A DNA stretch of 64,000 bases from Cryptomeria japonica (Eukaryota > Streptophyta > Pinopsida > Cupressales > Cupressaceae), in the NCBI RefSeq assembly GCF_030272615.1, contig NC_081411.1, forward strand, positions 827,318,897-827,382,896. Direction: 5' to 3'. The position numbers and the translations under genes were made by a program. The notes beneath the pieces are model-generated. The model saw only the letters and a list, made by a program, of their open reading frames with translations. It did no database searches and was not told where the DNA came from. Of this stretch, positions 11,831-24,739 are shown piece after piece (position 1 is the stretch's first letter; each line of letters starts with the position of its first letter).

Positions 11831-14800
11831 AATAGAATTTTTCTTTTAAATTAGCTTTCTTCCTTTTTTTTTGAATAAGCCTTTTTAGTTAGTTGTTTAG
11901 AATGTTTTTTTTTTTTTATTAAATGATTTCTTTTTTAGAATAGACTTTTAAATTTGTTGTTTAAATTTTATTTTTTTTAATTAGTCTTTTAGAATAGATT
12001 TTTTTTTTTAATTTCTTAAAATAGTTTTTATTTAAAATTAGATTTTTTTTATTGTTATTTTTTTAAGTAGTCTTTAAATTAAGATTTTTCTAAATTAGTC
12101 TTTCATTTAGTTCTAATTTAGATTTTAAATTAGTTTTTAATTTAGTTTTCGATTAGATTTAAATTACTTTTATTAATTTAGATATAATTGGTTTGTTAGT
12201 GTGATTTGTGTTAATATGATTAATTTAATTTTGGGTTTACATCTTGTGCAGGACATAAAGAGCATCTTTCTAACATATTGTTGCAGGTTTTGAAAGTGTC
12301 AAATTTGCAACAACAAAAAAATTCCTTAACATGTTCTAATTGGAAAAATTGACCAATCCTAGGATAGTCATTCACATTGCCTTCATTTTGCTATCTTGGT
12401 CTAAAAATGAACAATCAAGTTGCTATCTTGGATTAAAATGAACTATCATTTTTGCAATCTTGGCTAAAACGAACATTCACATCTTGCAATATGGGCTAAA
12501 AAGAACAATCAACTTGTTATTTTTTTGAGTTTAAAAAGAACAATCACATTGCTATCTTGGATTAAAATGAACTATCATTTTTGCAATCTTGGCTAAAACA
12601 AACATTCACATCTTGCAATATGGGCTAAAAAGAACAATCAACTTGTTATTTTTTTTGAGTTTAAAAAGAACAATCACATTGCTATCTTGCATTAAAACGA
12701 ACTATCATTTTTGCAATCTTGGCTAAAACGAACATTCACATCTTGTAATATGGGCTAAAAAGAACAATCAACTTGTTATTTTTTTTTAGTTTAAAAATAA
12801 CAATCACATTGCTATCTTGGATTAAAACGAACTATCATTTTTGCAATCTTGGCTAAAATGAACATTCACATCTTGCAATATGGGCTAAAAAGAACAATCA
12901 ACTTGTTTTTTTTTTAGTTTAAAAAGAACAATCACATTGTTATCTTGGATTAAAATAAACTATCATTTTTGCAATCTTGGCTAAAACGAGCATTCACATC
13001 TTGCAATATGGGTTAAAAAGAACAATCACATTGCTATCTTGGTCTAAAAAAAGAGAACAATCATTTTGCAATCTTGGATAAAATGAACACTTCATTTTGC
13101 TATCTTGACTAAAAAGAACACCATGGTTGTTGGAGCAACATCTCCAAGTAGTAAATAGATCACATTACGATGATGGGTTAAAAAGAACAAGTGTCTTTTG
13201 TGTTTGGCATGCTTGTGCAAGATATGTAGAGTGGTCCTACTTCTAACACACACTATCCTCTCCCTTGGCTTCCGTGGTCCTAGGTGCAAGAGAAAAGTGT
13301 TAATAACACTCAAAAGTTTATCTTTTTAAGAGAGGCCTGGCAAGAGACACATCACTCTTGGGAACGACCTCGCACAGTAAATCCTTTGAGCCGCTATAGA
13401 AATCAGGTGTGAGCGAAAGTTGTAGCCTTGGGTATAGTTGTTCCTACAGTGTAACTTGCCGAAAGGATAAATGGGCCCCACCACAAGTTACAAGGCTCTT
13501 AAGTGAGTCACTGTAGAATGAACTTATGTCCAAAGACATAAAAAATTACTAAGCACCTTTATGTAGTATCCCACTCGTTCTATTGATTGAAGATATTTGT
13601 GATAAATTCAGTGCAAGAGCATAGAAGGTTTTGCTCCCAAGATACTCACCATACATATCTCCTTGAGTAGAAACATAGCTTTTTGAAAGGTTACTTGTAG
13701 CCCGATAAAAGTGGTGACTCCCCCATCATAGGGATCATCTATTTGTTATGCTCGCACAAGACTTAGTATATCACATCCTTACCTGCCATGGTGGGATTCA
13801 TAAGGTATGTAGTACCAAAGTCGAAGAAATATCAAGATGTGGGCTGAAATTATCGCAACTAGCCATTTGACCTTAGGGATAAAGAGAGTTTGAAGTGTTT
13901 TCATTTTTGAGTCAAGACTAGTGCAAATTGAGTCGACTTCGGGCTTTGAAAAAACACCTAAAATACATTTGAAGGAAAGGGTCATAAAAAGTTCAAAAGA
14001 TTGGGTTGATCTAGACCCATACTTGTGTCTTTTGAGGCAACATTCTTGTGTTAGTGTGCTTGCTTTGTTTTCTTGTCAAAGAAACATCATAAACCCAAAT
14101 CAAAACAAGTATTAATCCAACACAAACATTTTCAAAAACACAAAAGATCCAAAACAAAGAGCAACAACAAAAAGTATCAAACTATATGACCATTCTTCAC
14201 ATCTTGAGAAAGAAGAATCTTCATCAACACATCAACTTGAAGAAAAGACCATTGAGCTCAAAGGATTTTATCAAAAGAAGGAAATTATTCTATCTTAATA
14301 GACAAATCTTTGTCTCTCATAGAACCTTCTTGTATCACATGTGTCTATACCTTCAAGGGAAATAAAATGAGTTTGATCAAGAGTCATTAAACTATAGAGC
14401 TTTTACTCAATATCGAGCTTTGAGTTATCATCAAAATAAGGGAGGCAAGATCAATCTTGCCTTCTTTCCAAACATTTGTATCACATATAACTCAGCTAGG
14501 GTAGAACCACCAACCCCTGAACGAGAAGAGGAAGAATTTGTTCCATTTGTAACACAAAGTTTCTATTTAAGTTGAACATCTCATCCATTATCATATTCAT
14601 ATCTCATCAACTCCATTCCAACTCTCAAAACATCAAAAGGTTTTTTTGTCCTAAGTTCTATTTCGATATTGCTTGAATCAAACACAAACACATCACTTTT
14701 AGAGTGTCTCTACATCTAGGATAAACTCATCCTAAGAGGCATTTCTACGCAGGTTAAAACTAGTCTCTAAGTGTATCCTCTCATTACTAGGTAATTGAGT

Positions 14801-15019
14801 CTGTGACACATCTCAGATCTCTCTAAATCTTATCACATCAAACTTTGTCAATCAAACACAAGCAGCAATTCAAGAAAGAAATTTGGTACCATCTACCTTT
14901 AGTGCTCGAGATTCATATGCAAAACACTTCACCAAACATCAATCTTTCATTTCATATGCAAAACACTTCACCAACTTATCATCATTTTCATCAAACTTCA
15001 ACAAAAACTTATAAACAAA
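11831..15019 (+). other. Leader of element B, non-coding
   Basis: Over 3 kb between primer binding site and gag. The first ~400 bp is T-rich with long T runs, followed by a 130-bp tandem array (separate entry), then ~1.9 kb of unique sequence with no sustained frame. Long leaders are usual in the Tat group. I see no extra ORF or RNA gene in it. Confidence 0.6.
12412..13022 (+). repeat. Tandem array, 128-130-bp unit, ~4.7 copies
   Basis: Unit starts at 12412, 12541, 12671, 12801 and 12929 (CAATCA(C/A)(A/G)TTGCTATCTTGG). The last unit is shortened to 94 bp. Each unit is itself built of ~30-bp degenerate subrepeats ending in CTAAAA(A/C)GAAC. Flanking degenerate units extend from about 12365 to 13120. 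Confidence 0.9.
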
Positions 15020-16600
15020 ATGACTCATACCAGGTCCAGGTCTAGACAACAAGAAATTGAAGAGGAAGAGGAGGAAAATATCAATGAATTCCAATAAGCC
15101 CTTGGAGGAAACGTAAATGATGACAACCCAAGTACTCCTACTCCTGTAGCAATAGAAAGGGCACAACACGACCCTCTCTTTAATAGACTTTTTGATGAAA
15201 TACTCAGGAGCAATGTTGATTCTCACTTTTTAAGACTTTCTCAAGAGGGGGCTAAACTACCCTTTGACTTTGATGTTGCACAACTAAGATGAGCATCAGA
15301 ATGCCAAAGTCGTAATGAGGATGAAAGAGGTCAAAATTAAATCAGATATAACCTTCCTCAAGGTAATCCCCCATCTCCTCCTCCTCTAAATGAAATAGAC
15401 ATGCTATGGCAACAAGTCAAAAATCTCGCCCAACAACTTCATAGTGGTGTACAAACCAATCAATTTTCACTCAATGACATTTGTCCCTATCCCTTTGATA
15501 GGAATCTTCATATGCCACCTTTTCCATGAGGGTTTAAAACACCCAAGTTTGAAAAGTATAGAGGAAAAGGAGATCCTCATGATCATGTTAGAGAATTCCA
15601 TTCAGCTTGCCTCGAAGTGGCATACGAGGATACATACCTAATGCGACTTTTTCCCCAAAGCTTGGGAGGAACAACCACATCATGGTTTTCTCGATTACCA
15701 GGTGGCATTAGGACCTTCAAAGAGCTAGTCCAAAAGTTCCTAGCACATTACTCACACAACATTGAATGTGATATCACCATGGCTGATCTATGTAACACTA
15801 AACAAAAACTAGGTGATCTATTTTCAGTCTTTTTGCAATGATGGTGTCAAATGTCTAGAAGACGTTCTCTTCAGTTACCTGAACAAGAAGTAGTGAAAAT
15901 ATTTATTTCCAACTTAAATGACAAAATAGAATTTCACCTAGACGTAAAAGACATAGATGCTTTCAATGACATGATCACCAAAGGCTTAAAATGTGAACAA
16001 TCTCTCATCAAAAAAGGGCTTGTCAAGATATATAATGAGCCAAAAGATGGCCCTCGCCCGCGCTTCAATAGTGACAAGCCTAACTTCTGGAACAAAAACA
16101 AAAATGTCGTCAATGACAAGGCTGTGGATGCAAGAACTATCAAAAGCGTACAACTAGTGGTTTGATTTGCAAGACAAAACCCCCCACCCAAGAATCACAC
16201 AGTTGCTCCTCCAAATCAAGGATGCAAGACATCTCAAGAGGAACCCAGACAACTTCAACAAAATTTTAAACCAAAACGAATGTACACTCCCTTAGGGGAA
16301 CCCATCGAAACAGTGTTACGTCAGTTGGTTTCTCAAAATCTGGTTACCTTACCCAAAACATCAAATTATGAACCTCAAGTCAAACCTTCATGGTGGAGGG
16401 ATACTGAACATTGTGATTTCCATCAATGGAAAGGGCATAAGATAAGCAATTGTCACAGATTGAAAGATCTTATTCAGGATCTTATTGACCGAGGTGAAAT
16501 CGAAATCGAAGGACATGACCCAAAGACAACAAACAATGATCATCTCATGTTTAAAAATCCACTTCCATCATAAGATCAAAGGGGTCCTTCCACTTCAGGG
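15020..16600 (+). pseudogene. Element B gag
   Basis: ATG at 15020 starts a frame with an acidic run of glutamates and continues in the same frame through several stops (about 15098, 15290, 15528, 15839, 16163). The retrotransposon gag core lies at 15560-15760 (KYRGKGDPHDHVREFH, LFPQSLGGTTTSWFSRLPGG). A zinc knuckle of the form C-x2-H-x4-GH-x4-C sits at 16412-16453 (CDFHQWKGHKISNC), followed by RLKDLIQDLIDRGEI, the pattern typical of Tat-like gag. The stop after PPFP falls where Trp is expected (PWGF), fitting TGG-to-TGA. Capsid assembly and RNA packaging would be its roles if intact. Confidence 0.8.
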
Positions 16601-18775
16601 AGAAACACAGATACTACTGATTATATGCAAACCGCGTATAATTACACTGTGAATCACCTATATGATGCCAGTGAACAAATTGCAACTATTACCATCAAAA
16701 ATCCTAGCTCCACTTGCAATGTTGTTACATGTCGCAGCAAGATTACCATAAAAGCAGCTCCACAAGGCACCCCATCTATCCCAAATCAGTATAACCTTGT
16801 GGAGCAATTAGACAAAACACCCACACTGATATCTATCTTAGAGCTATTGTGGCTATCTCCATCCCATAAAACAATTTTGGATCAAGCTCTCCATGAGGTG
16901 TCAGTCCTTGCAAACCTAAATATAGATCAGTTCCAAGCCATGGTTGGAAACCTAAGGTCATCACCTTGTCTCACTTTCTCTAAAAGTGACAACTCATCCT
17001 TCCAGCAACCTCACAATGCCTCACTACAAATTGAAGGGTTTATCAACCAACATAGGATCAAGTGAGTCTTGATCGATAATGGAGCAAGCCTAAATATCTG
17101 TACACTACAATTAGTCATAGCTTTGGGATATGCAATTGAATCGGTAGATCCCCACAAGAAGATCACAATCAAAGCCTATGATGATGCAAAGCATTCATCC
17201 AAAGGAGTTTTTGTGCTACCAATCTAAGTGGGCCCTGTGGTGAAACACATCATCTGTCAAGTTTTGGACCTTCCTCTGCCATACAATTTATTGTTAGGAA
17301 GACCTTGGATACACACCATGCAAGTCATTCCATCCACCTACCATCAGTGTATCAAGTTCCCGCATAATGGTGTAGAAATTACAATCCTGGACGATGCAAA
17401 CCCCTTTGCATATTGTCATAATATAAGTCATCAACTAGAGATTACTATTACAAACAATAGAGAAGCCATCTCCTCCACATCATACGTAAGTCCAGCCTCT
17501 CTTTCCAGTTCAAACACCACTATACCCAAGCAAGAAAATCTCAAGATGAAGATAGCAAAGGAAGGTCTAGGGGAGTACAATTTGAGCCAACTATTTTGTG
17601 TTGGACAAATGCCTACTTCTCCTAGGACACATGGCAAACCTCAACGGTTACTTCAAACACCACTGGTCAAAGCAGCATGTACTTTGACACCATTCATCCT
17701 TGGAAAGAGTCAAGAAGAAGAGACCAAAGATGAAGACTTAGAAAAATGGATCTATAAAGATCCCATCACCACCGATATTCCACAAGCTAAACTTCCCATA
17801 GATCAGTATGAAAAAGGCCTTCTCATTATGCAAAGAATGGGTTATGATGGTCAGAGTTCTCTAGGACCTTGCAAGCAAGGACAACATGAACCGCTGCAGC
17901 TGGAATTGAATCCCAAAGATAATACTAGCCTAGGCTTTCAAAAGGAGAACCTTCCTAAGATCAGATTCAAAGGGAAACCCAGCAAACCACTATATCAGCC
18001 TATTACAAAGAGGTCACCTTTGATTATAAAAGCACCATCGAACACCCTAGCAACTGCCCCATTGAGGCTAAAAATCCTAAAAAAACCATCTACAACACCA
18101 GTCATCCCACCAATCAAACCAACAACCCCATCAGCAGCAACAATAACATCAATAGCACCATTAGCAGCAACAACTAAATCAAAATACCCAGCAGTATCAA
18201 CAACACTGGCAATTTTAGCAAAAGTAGCAGAATCAACACTACAAATACTCCCCATATCAGATTCATTGATCCCCATAATCCTTCCTATAGCACCAATCAT
18301 TTCATCTACAAAGGTACATCAGTCGATCACACCTGCAGTGTTTAACTCACAGGATATCATAGTATGGTATAGTAACCGGATACTGGAAAGTGACTCAAAG
18401 ACTAACTCACATGAGTGGGAATTTGATTCCATCCAGCTTAATACTTCAAATGAGGAAGACACATCACTACCTCCACCCCGCAAAGATATCCATGTTTATG
18501 AAGAAGCACAGATAAAGACCTCTTGGTTTCCTAAGCTGGAAACTTCTTCCACAGACCCTACATCACATCCTACACTTGATTTTGACAAGGAGAGTACCAT
18601 CAACGACCTTCACCACAACGTCTTAACCCTCACTGACACATCTAATGAACTTAACCTAATTGATGAGGTAATGCCCATTATCCATCCTGAACTCATCGAA
18701 TGGAACCAACCTAATCCCCCATGTCTTGACCATTTCCAAAATAATGAGGCGATCATTGACTTTTTGGAACTATGA
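16601..18775 (+). pseudogene. Element B protease plus G-patch region
   Basis: The frame is shared with gag. Retropepsin-like core: VLIDNGASLNICTL (about 17067), LGYAIESVDP, KHSSKG, LPYNLLLGRPWIH; it is broken by stops at about 17064 and 17225. The open 17228-18775 segment (515 codons) follows. It holds a G-patch domain at 17816-17939 (LLIMQRMGYDG, LGPCKQGQHEPLQLE, TSLGF), then a low-complexity Thr/Pro/Ala/Ile-rich stretch and an acidic linker. The G-patch, a glycine-rich nucleic-acid binding module, sits between protease and RT. The frame ends at 18775 and RT follows one frame over. Confidence 0.75.
17816..17939 (+). other. G-patch domain within element B polyprotein
   Basis: Conserved pattern hydrophobic-x2-M-GYDG...LG...Q-G...EP...LGF over ~41 residues. 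Similar G-patches lie next to protease in betaretroviruses, where they bind nucleic acid. Element A has lost it. Confidence 0.7.
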
Positions 18776-20910
18776 GATAACATACCAAGTGGGGATCACA
18801 AAGCTAGATTCGCCATTGAACTTAATAGCACAGCATACTTCGGGGGCAGATGCCAAAGCTTTCAGCTGCAAAAATATAACAATTAAACATGGATCTTCCA
18901 GTGAAAACCACACTATGGCACTGTTTGATACCACAAAAGTAAAAAGAAAGAGCGTATCCAATGGTCAAAACCTCTTTGAGGCATCGGAGGATGAAAGGTT
19001 TGACATTCTCCCTTCTAGTACACAACAGGAACGATCAACAATTCTCATCGAGGAAACCAAAGAATACAACGTGGGGACTCCTGAAACTCCTCACCACATA
19101 CATCTGGCATCTCTTTTAACTCCAAAGGAATAGCCTAAGTTTGTAGAATTCTTGCAGAAGTGTCAGATTAACTTTGTATGGTCATATGTAGACATGCCTG
19201 GGCTTGATCCTGATTTAGTCATGCATCACCTCATTATTGCAGAAGGAGCCAAACCTGTCAAGCAGAAACTTCACAAGATGCATCCCCAGATTGCGGTGCT
19301 AGTCAAAGAAGAACTTAAGAAACTCCTCGATGTTGATTTTATTAGACCAATTGATTATGCAGATTGGATATCCAATATTGTGCCTGTTGGAAAACTAAAT
19401 TGGAACATTTGTATCTGTACTGACTTTAGAGATCTGAACAAAGCATGTCCTAAAGATGACTTCCCCCTACCAAACATCAACATAATTGTAGACCTAATAG
19501 CAGGACATGCCATGCTTTCACTCATGGATGGATTTTCAGGGTACAATCAGATAAAGATTGCACCAGAGGATCAACATAAGATGACCTTCACATGTCCATG
19601 GGGAACATACTGCTAGAATGTAATGCCTTTTAGTCTAAAGAATGCAGGAATGACCTATCAAAGAGAAATGACCACCATCTTTCATGACATGATGCATACT
19701 ATAATGAAAGATTATGTTGATGACTTATTGGAAAAATCACTAACAAGAGAAGGTCATCTGGAAATATTAGAGAAAATCTTTAACATATCAAGGAACAATA
19801 CCATGTTCGACTCAACCCAAAGCAATGTGTATTTGGAGTAACCTTAGGGAAGCTTCTAGGATACATTGTCTCAAGCAAAGGCATTGAGGTCGATCCTGCC
19901 AAAGTCAAAGCAATCATGGACATGCCACCTCTGAAGAACATCAGTCAGCTAAGGACATTACAAGGGCAACTACAATCCATTCGAAGATTCATTGCACAAC
20001 TGGCAGATAAGTGTCACCCCTTTACACACTTGTTACACAAGAACATCCGCTTTCAATGGGATACTAGATGCCAACAAGCATTCCAGATGCTTAAGGAATA
20101 TCTCATGAATACACCATTGTTGATTCCACCAAATCCAAGTAGGCCTTTATTACTCTATATCTCAGCAACAAATACAGCATTAGGAGTGCTACTGGCACAA
20201 CACAATGCAGAAGCAAAAGAGTGTGCTATTTACTACATCTCTCGCACACTGGTTGGCTATGAACTCACTTACACACCTATTGAGTGAGCTTGCCTAGCAG
20301 TAATCTTGGCAGCCACTAAATTGAGGCACTATCTATTGACACATAAAGTACAACTCATTGCAAAGATTGATCCACTAAAGTACTTACTCAACAAAGTAGC
20401 ATTGACAGGTCGCTTGGCCAAATGGTTGATGATTCTAAGTGAATTTGACATCAAGTATGTGGACCGTAAGGCTATTAAGGGTCAAGTTATTGCAGATCCA
20501 TTGGTTGATGCTCCCCTCATAAGTGATCATCCTCTCATTTCAAATTTTCTAGATGAAGAGATACTCATGATCACAGTAGCACAACCATGAAAACCATACT
20601 TTGATGGTTCATACACTAGGCATGGCTCGGGGGCAGGCATTCTATTTATCATGCCTCCAAGTGATAGCATCCCAAAGTCTTACAGGCTCACATTTCCATG
20701 CACAAACAACATAGCTGAATATGAGGCCTTGATCACAGGACTCGGGCTAGCCATACAATGGAAGTTACAAGAGCTACAGATATATGGCGACTCCCAACTG
20801 GTCATCCAACAAGTAACAGATCAATATCAGACCAAGGATGACAAACTCATGTCATACAAACAAATGGTGGACAGTTTAAAAGCATCATTTACTACTATCA
20901 CCTTTGATTA
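18776..20910 (+). pseudogene. Element B reverse transcriptase and RNase H
   Basis: The linker and RT fingers run 18776-19616 (MPGLDPDLVMHHLI, CTDFRDLNKACPKDDFPLP, LMDGFSGYNQI, KMTFTCPWGTYC then TAG). The palm continues with MPFSLKNAGMTYQR and the catalytic YVDDLL at 19713-19730. A frameshift near 19800 separates this from the thumb and connection (LLGYIVSSKGIEVDPAKVKAI, LRTLQGQLQSIRRFI). The RNase H begins FDGSYTRHGSGAGILF (20600) and ends FTTITFD then TAG (20911). The stop after TYTPIE falls where related elements have Arg (ERACLAV), fitting CGA-to-TGA. All catalytic signatures are visible but no full-length product is possible. Confidence 0.85.
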
Positions 20911-22308
20911 GATACCCAGAGATCAGAATTGAGTTGCTGACGCTATGGCTACCATTGCATCTCTCCTAGATCTTCCTCAGAATTCAACACACTATGAGTT
21001 CTTGGTAGAACATCTTTGGATTCTTGCTTATGATATCCCCAAATATGATATGATATGTCGCCTTATAGAAATATGAATCCCCATGGTATGATGAGTACTA
21101 CACCTATCTACATGATCACATACTTCCTCCTAACCAACACAAAACCTTCATTTGCCAAACCGCTCGATATACCATCATTGTTGAAACCCTATACCGATGC
21201 AATCTTGATGGTACTCTCCTTCGATGTCTGGAATAGGATGAGATAACAAAGGCCTTGGAAGAGGTACATGAAGGAATTTATGGAACTCACGCAAGTGGTC
21301 CTTCCCTAGCAAAGAAGATCATACGCGTTGGATACTATTGGCCGTCTATGGAAAAAGACTCCTATTACTTTGTCAGAAAATGCAAAAAATGTCAAGTTCA
21401 TGGAGACCTAATACATGCACCAGCACAGGAATTGCAACCAATCACAACACCATGGCCTTTTTGTCAATGGGGACTTGATCTTGTGGGTAAAATCCATCCA
21501 TCTTCATCCAATGGCCATAAGTTCATCATTACCGCTACCGAATACTTCACAAAGTGGATCGAAGTTGTTCCACTTACCCAAGTCACTGGCAAGCAGATCG
21601 CCTCATTCATCCCTAATTACATCATCTGTCGGTATGGTGTACCCTTGTCTATCATCACAGATAATGAGCTTCCTTTCAAAAATCAAGATGTCTGTGAACT
21701 TTGTGAGAAGTTTCACATCCAACACCACTTTTCCACTCCCTATTACCCACAAGACAATGGTCAGGCCGAAGCATCAAACAAGAACATATTAAGAATCCTC
21801 AAGAAGACAGTCAATGATGTCGGTCGTGATTGGAATGTTCAATTGAATCTAGCATTATGGGTGGATCAAACTAGCATTCGAACCCCTACAGGTGCAACTC
21901 CCTACTCACTAGTCTATGGCGCGGAAGCTATCTTACCTATCGAGGTCGAGATACCATCTCTATAGTTTTCCTTGCACAATCTCATCGATGATGAAGCATA
22001 TAGAGTATCCCATCTCCAAAACTTAGAGCTACTTGATGAGAAACGACAAGCTACATACAACCACCTCAAAGCCTATCAGTAGCACATGAGCAGAAGCTAC
22101 AATCACCGAGGTAGGTGATCTTGTTCTAAAAGAGAATCCTCGTAACCAACCAAACAAAGAACATCAGGGAAATTTTGAATCAAACTGGTTGGGTCTATAT
22201 GTTATCACTGCTGTATTTGGGTCTGGGGCATATCAGTTGGCTACTTCAGAAGGAGAACCACTAGCGGATTCGATCAACAACATGCACCTCAAATGGTTTT
22301 ATACATAA
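20911..22308 (+). pseudogene. Element B integrase
   Basis: Zinc-binding HHCC: EVHEGIYGTHASG and RKCKKCQ (21255-21400). The 236-codon open segment 21255-21965 covers the core with WGLDLVGK, IITDNELPF and YYPQDNGQAEASNK, so the D,D-35-E triad is present although neighbouring residues differ from element C (TDNG, QGNG). Upstream (20911-21254) is frameshifted. The stop at 21963 and a short deletion near 22110 break the C-terminal domain, which ends NNMHLKWFYT. No chromodomain. Confidence 0.85.
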
Positions 22309-24739
22309 TTTGTATAGAGTATCAGGCTCCCACGCATATCAAAAAAAACACCAAAAACATTCAAATAAATGTCCTGAAGAAAATACAAAACATAAAAATA
22401 GTAAAGAAAAATCATGCATCAAAATGGTGAGCAACCACTCTGGTGGCATCTTGGGTAAGTGCGATGGTGAAAACCTGGCAAATAGGCACCACTCATAGCA
22501 GCTATGGCTCCATTGTCTTTCAAACTTTTTGCGATCACTTTCACATTCATCCACTCATTCATCCGTCCAAACCATGGCTTGTTATTGATTTGCAATCAAG
22601 GATAGCACTTCAGGCCTCTTGCATCCCGCTTTTTCATAGTCATGTCTAAACTAGGGGAATGCCCTTAATCTGTTTGATGGAAGTGGATTGTATATTATTA
22701 TTGTGATTCATTGAGTTCTTCATTCAAAACTATCTCACAAAATCCAAAAACATTGGAAAACTATCTCACAAAATACCAAAAACATTGGAAAACAGTCATC
22801 AAAATCCAAAAACATTGGAAAACTATCTCACAAAATCCAAAAACATTTCAAAAACATCAAAATCAATCAAAAACATGGCAACACCTTGTACATACATTTT
22901 TCAAAGCAAATACCAAACAAACACTGTGACATACTCAAAATGATCACCACTTATCACATCAACCCAACAATCAACATCAACACACAAACTATCTTAACAA
23001 GGATGCATCCTTCCTTACCAAAACAAAGACATGATGACATTTTATTTGACAAGAAAATTATGTTTAAGCTATCAAATACTTGGTTGATTTGTAGGTTATT
23101 TATTCATTTATATATATCAGGTTCCTATGCTACTCCGAGATATCCACAAGTGGTTAGAGTGGCTGGGATGGTTCCTAAGCATTGTTTGAATGTCTTTTGT
23201 GAATTATTCCGATGAAGTTCTGGGGCATGTACTAATGGTGTCTATGTGGAAAATTCACTAAGTTACATGATCATATGCCAAATACAGTCATAGATCACTA
23301 CAGCTTGCTAACTACAGCGTATACCTCAACCATATGAGTATGAACCATTATCAAGGGTCCATATTCTTTATTCTTTATATATATGATGTTTGCTTGCAGG
23401 TACAATGCTCCATCTTTGGTTCCTACTACCTCATCCAAGCTCGATAATGGTTTATCTCTTACTACAGTATGAACTTGTCTTGGGATATGATCGGCAAAAG
23501 ATCAAGGAAGACGGTCCAAGTCATGCATAAAAGGAGATAATCCTTGTCTGTTTTGCAAGCAATACTCAAGTCAACTTGATCCATTATATCAAGTTGCTTG
23601 TATTAACTTGCTATATCAAAATCCATGTAAGGAATACTCAGGTCATCTTGAATCATTATGTCAAGTTGCTTGTCTTTTCTTACAACATTTTAAAGCTCAA
23701 TGATGAAATATAAAGCACTATGGATCGTCATTCCATCTCATCTATATATATTGCATTCCATCCATCCATACATTCATAATAGATGCATATCATGCATACA
23801 TAGTAATGACAATGGATACTCTATTTTCCTCTTCTTCCATAGGAATGCGTCATAGGTCCTCCATTTCTTCTCTCTAACATCGAACCCCCCCTCACCCTCC
23901 CCATCTTGGTAATCAGCATCACATACCCTACATCATCTCCCATCAACCCAATCAAGCCAATTACTTTGTCTACATAGGAACATCGACTTACGCACACCTA
24001 GACTATCAATAGATACTCTGATCGAGTATCTTCGAGTCTCAACATGTAATCGATTATGGAAAACCTAGACTACAACAAGCATTTATCATAATGACATAGT
24101 CTCAACGGGGCTGCTATGATTCACCACAACCATCCATCACACACACACACATTATCAATTGATCAACCAATTAAAAACAATCATAATGGACAATTACATC
24201 AATTGTCTAAGTCTCAACGAGTATTTTTCTTCAAATACCTTGACTTTATCGGGCAATTACATCAATTGTCTAAGTCACCATCAAGTCACTTCGATTCACT
24301 TACTTAGACTTTATCCTATCCAAGTGAACAACTAACATCAACTGTCATGCTTTGACTCGACCAAGGAAATTAAACTGATTGCACCAGATTGTCCAACCAT
24401 TTTGATCAATTGTATAGTATCAATCAAAAGCACAACACCACATTTGCACTGTATCTTATGCATAACCTATGGGTACTCACTGGCTTGCCATTTCTCTGTA
24501 TTCACTCTGTTTTCTTCCATTCTTTCACCGTTATTGCTAATTTCTTTTATTCTACCTCCCCTCCACTTCTCGTTCTTTTTCGAGAGATCGCTCGATTCTT
24601 CAAAAAAAAAAAATCCGGCCTATCTCTCGAGGGGGCATACCACCCACTAAATTAACATTTATGGGGTATATTTCTTCACACCTATTTTTCTTTCTTTGAA
24701 ATGACGCGATAAAATCACACCGTCTCAAAGATGGGCAAA
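22309..24739 (+). other. Element B 3' untranslated region
   Basis: 2.4 kb without a coding domain. Blocks shared with element C: the GGTGAAAACCTGGCAAA motif (22464), the GATGAAGTTCTGGGGCATGTACTAATGGTGTC block (about 23212, C at 59910), and the segment at 24000-24125 that reappears at 63873-63995 in C. In C an antisense gene lies between the last two; in B they are only ~0.8 kb apart. A CAATTACATCAATTGTCTAAG repeat occurs twice (about 24188 and 24255). The purine-rich AAAGATGGGCAAA directly before 24740 is the likely polypurine tract. Confidence 0.6.

Noticed and set aside
12412-13022. CRISPR-like array
   Set aside because: Units of 128-130 bp without distinct spacers, in a plant retrotransposon leader: a simple tandem repeat.
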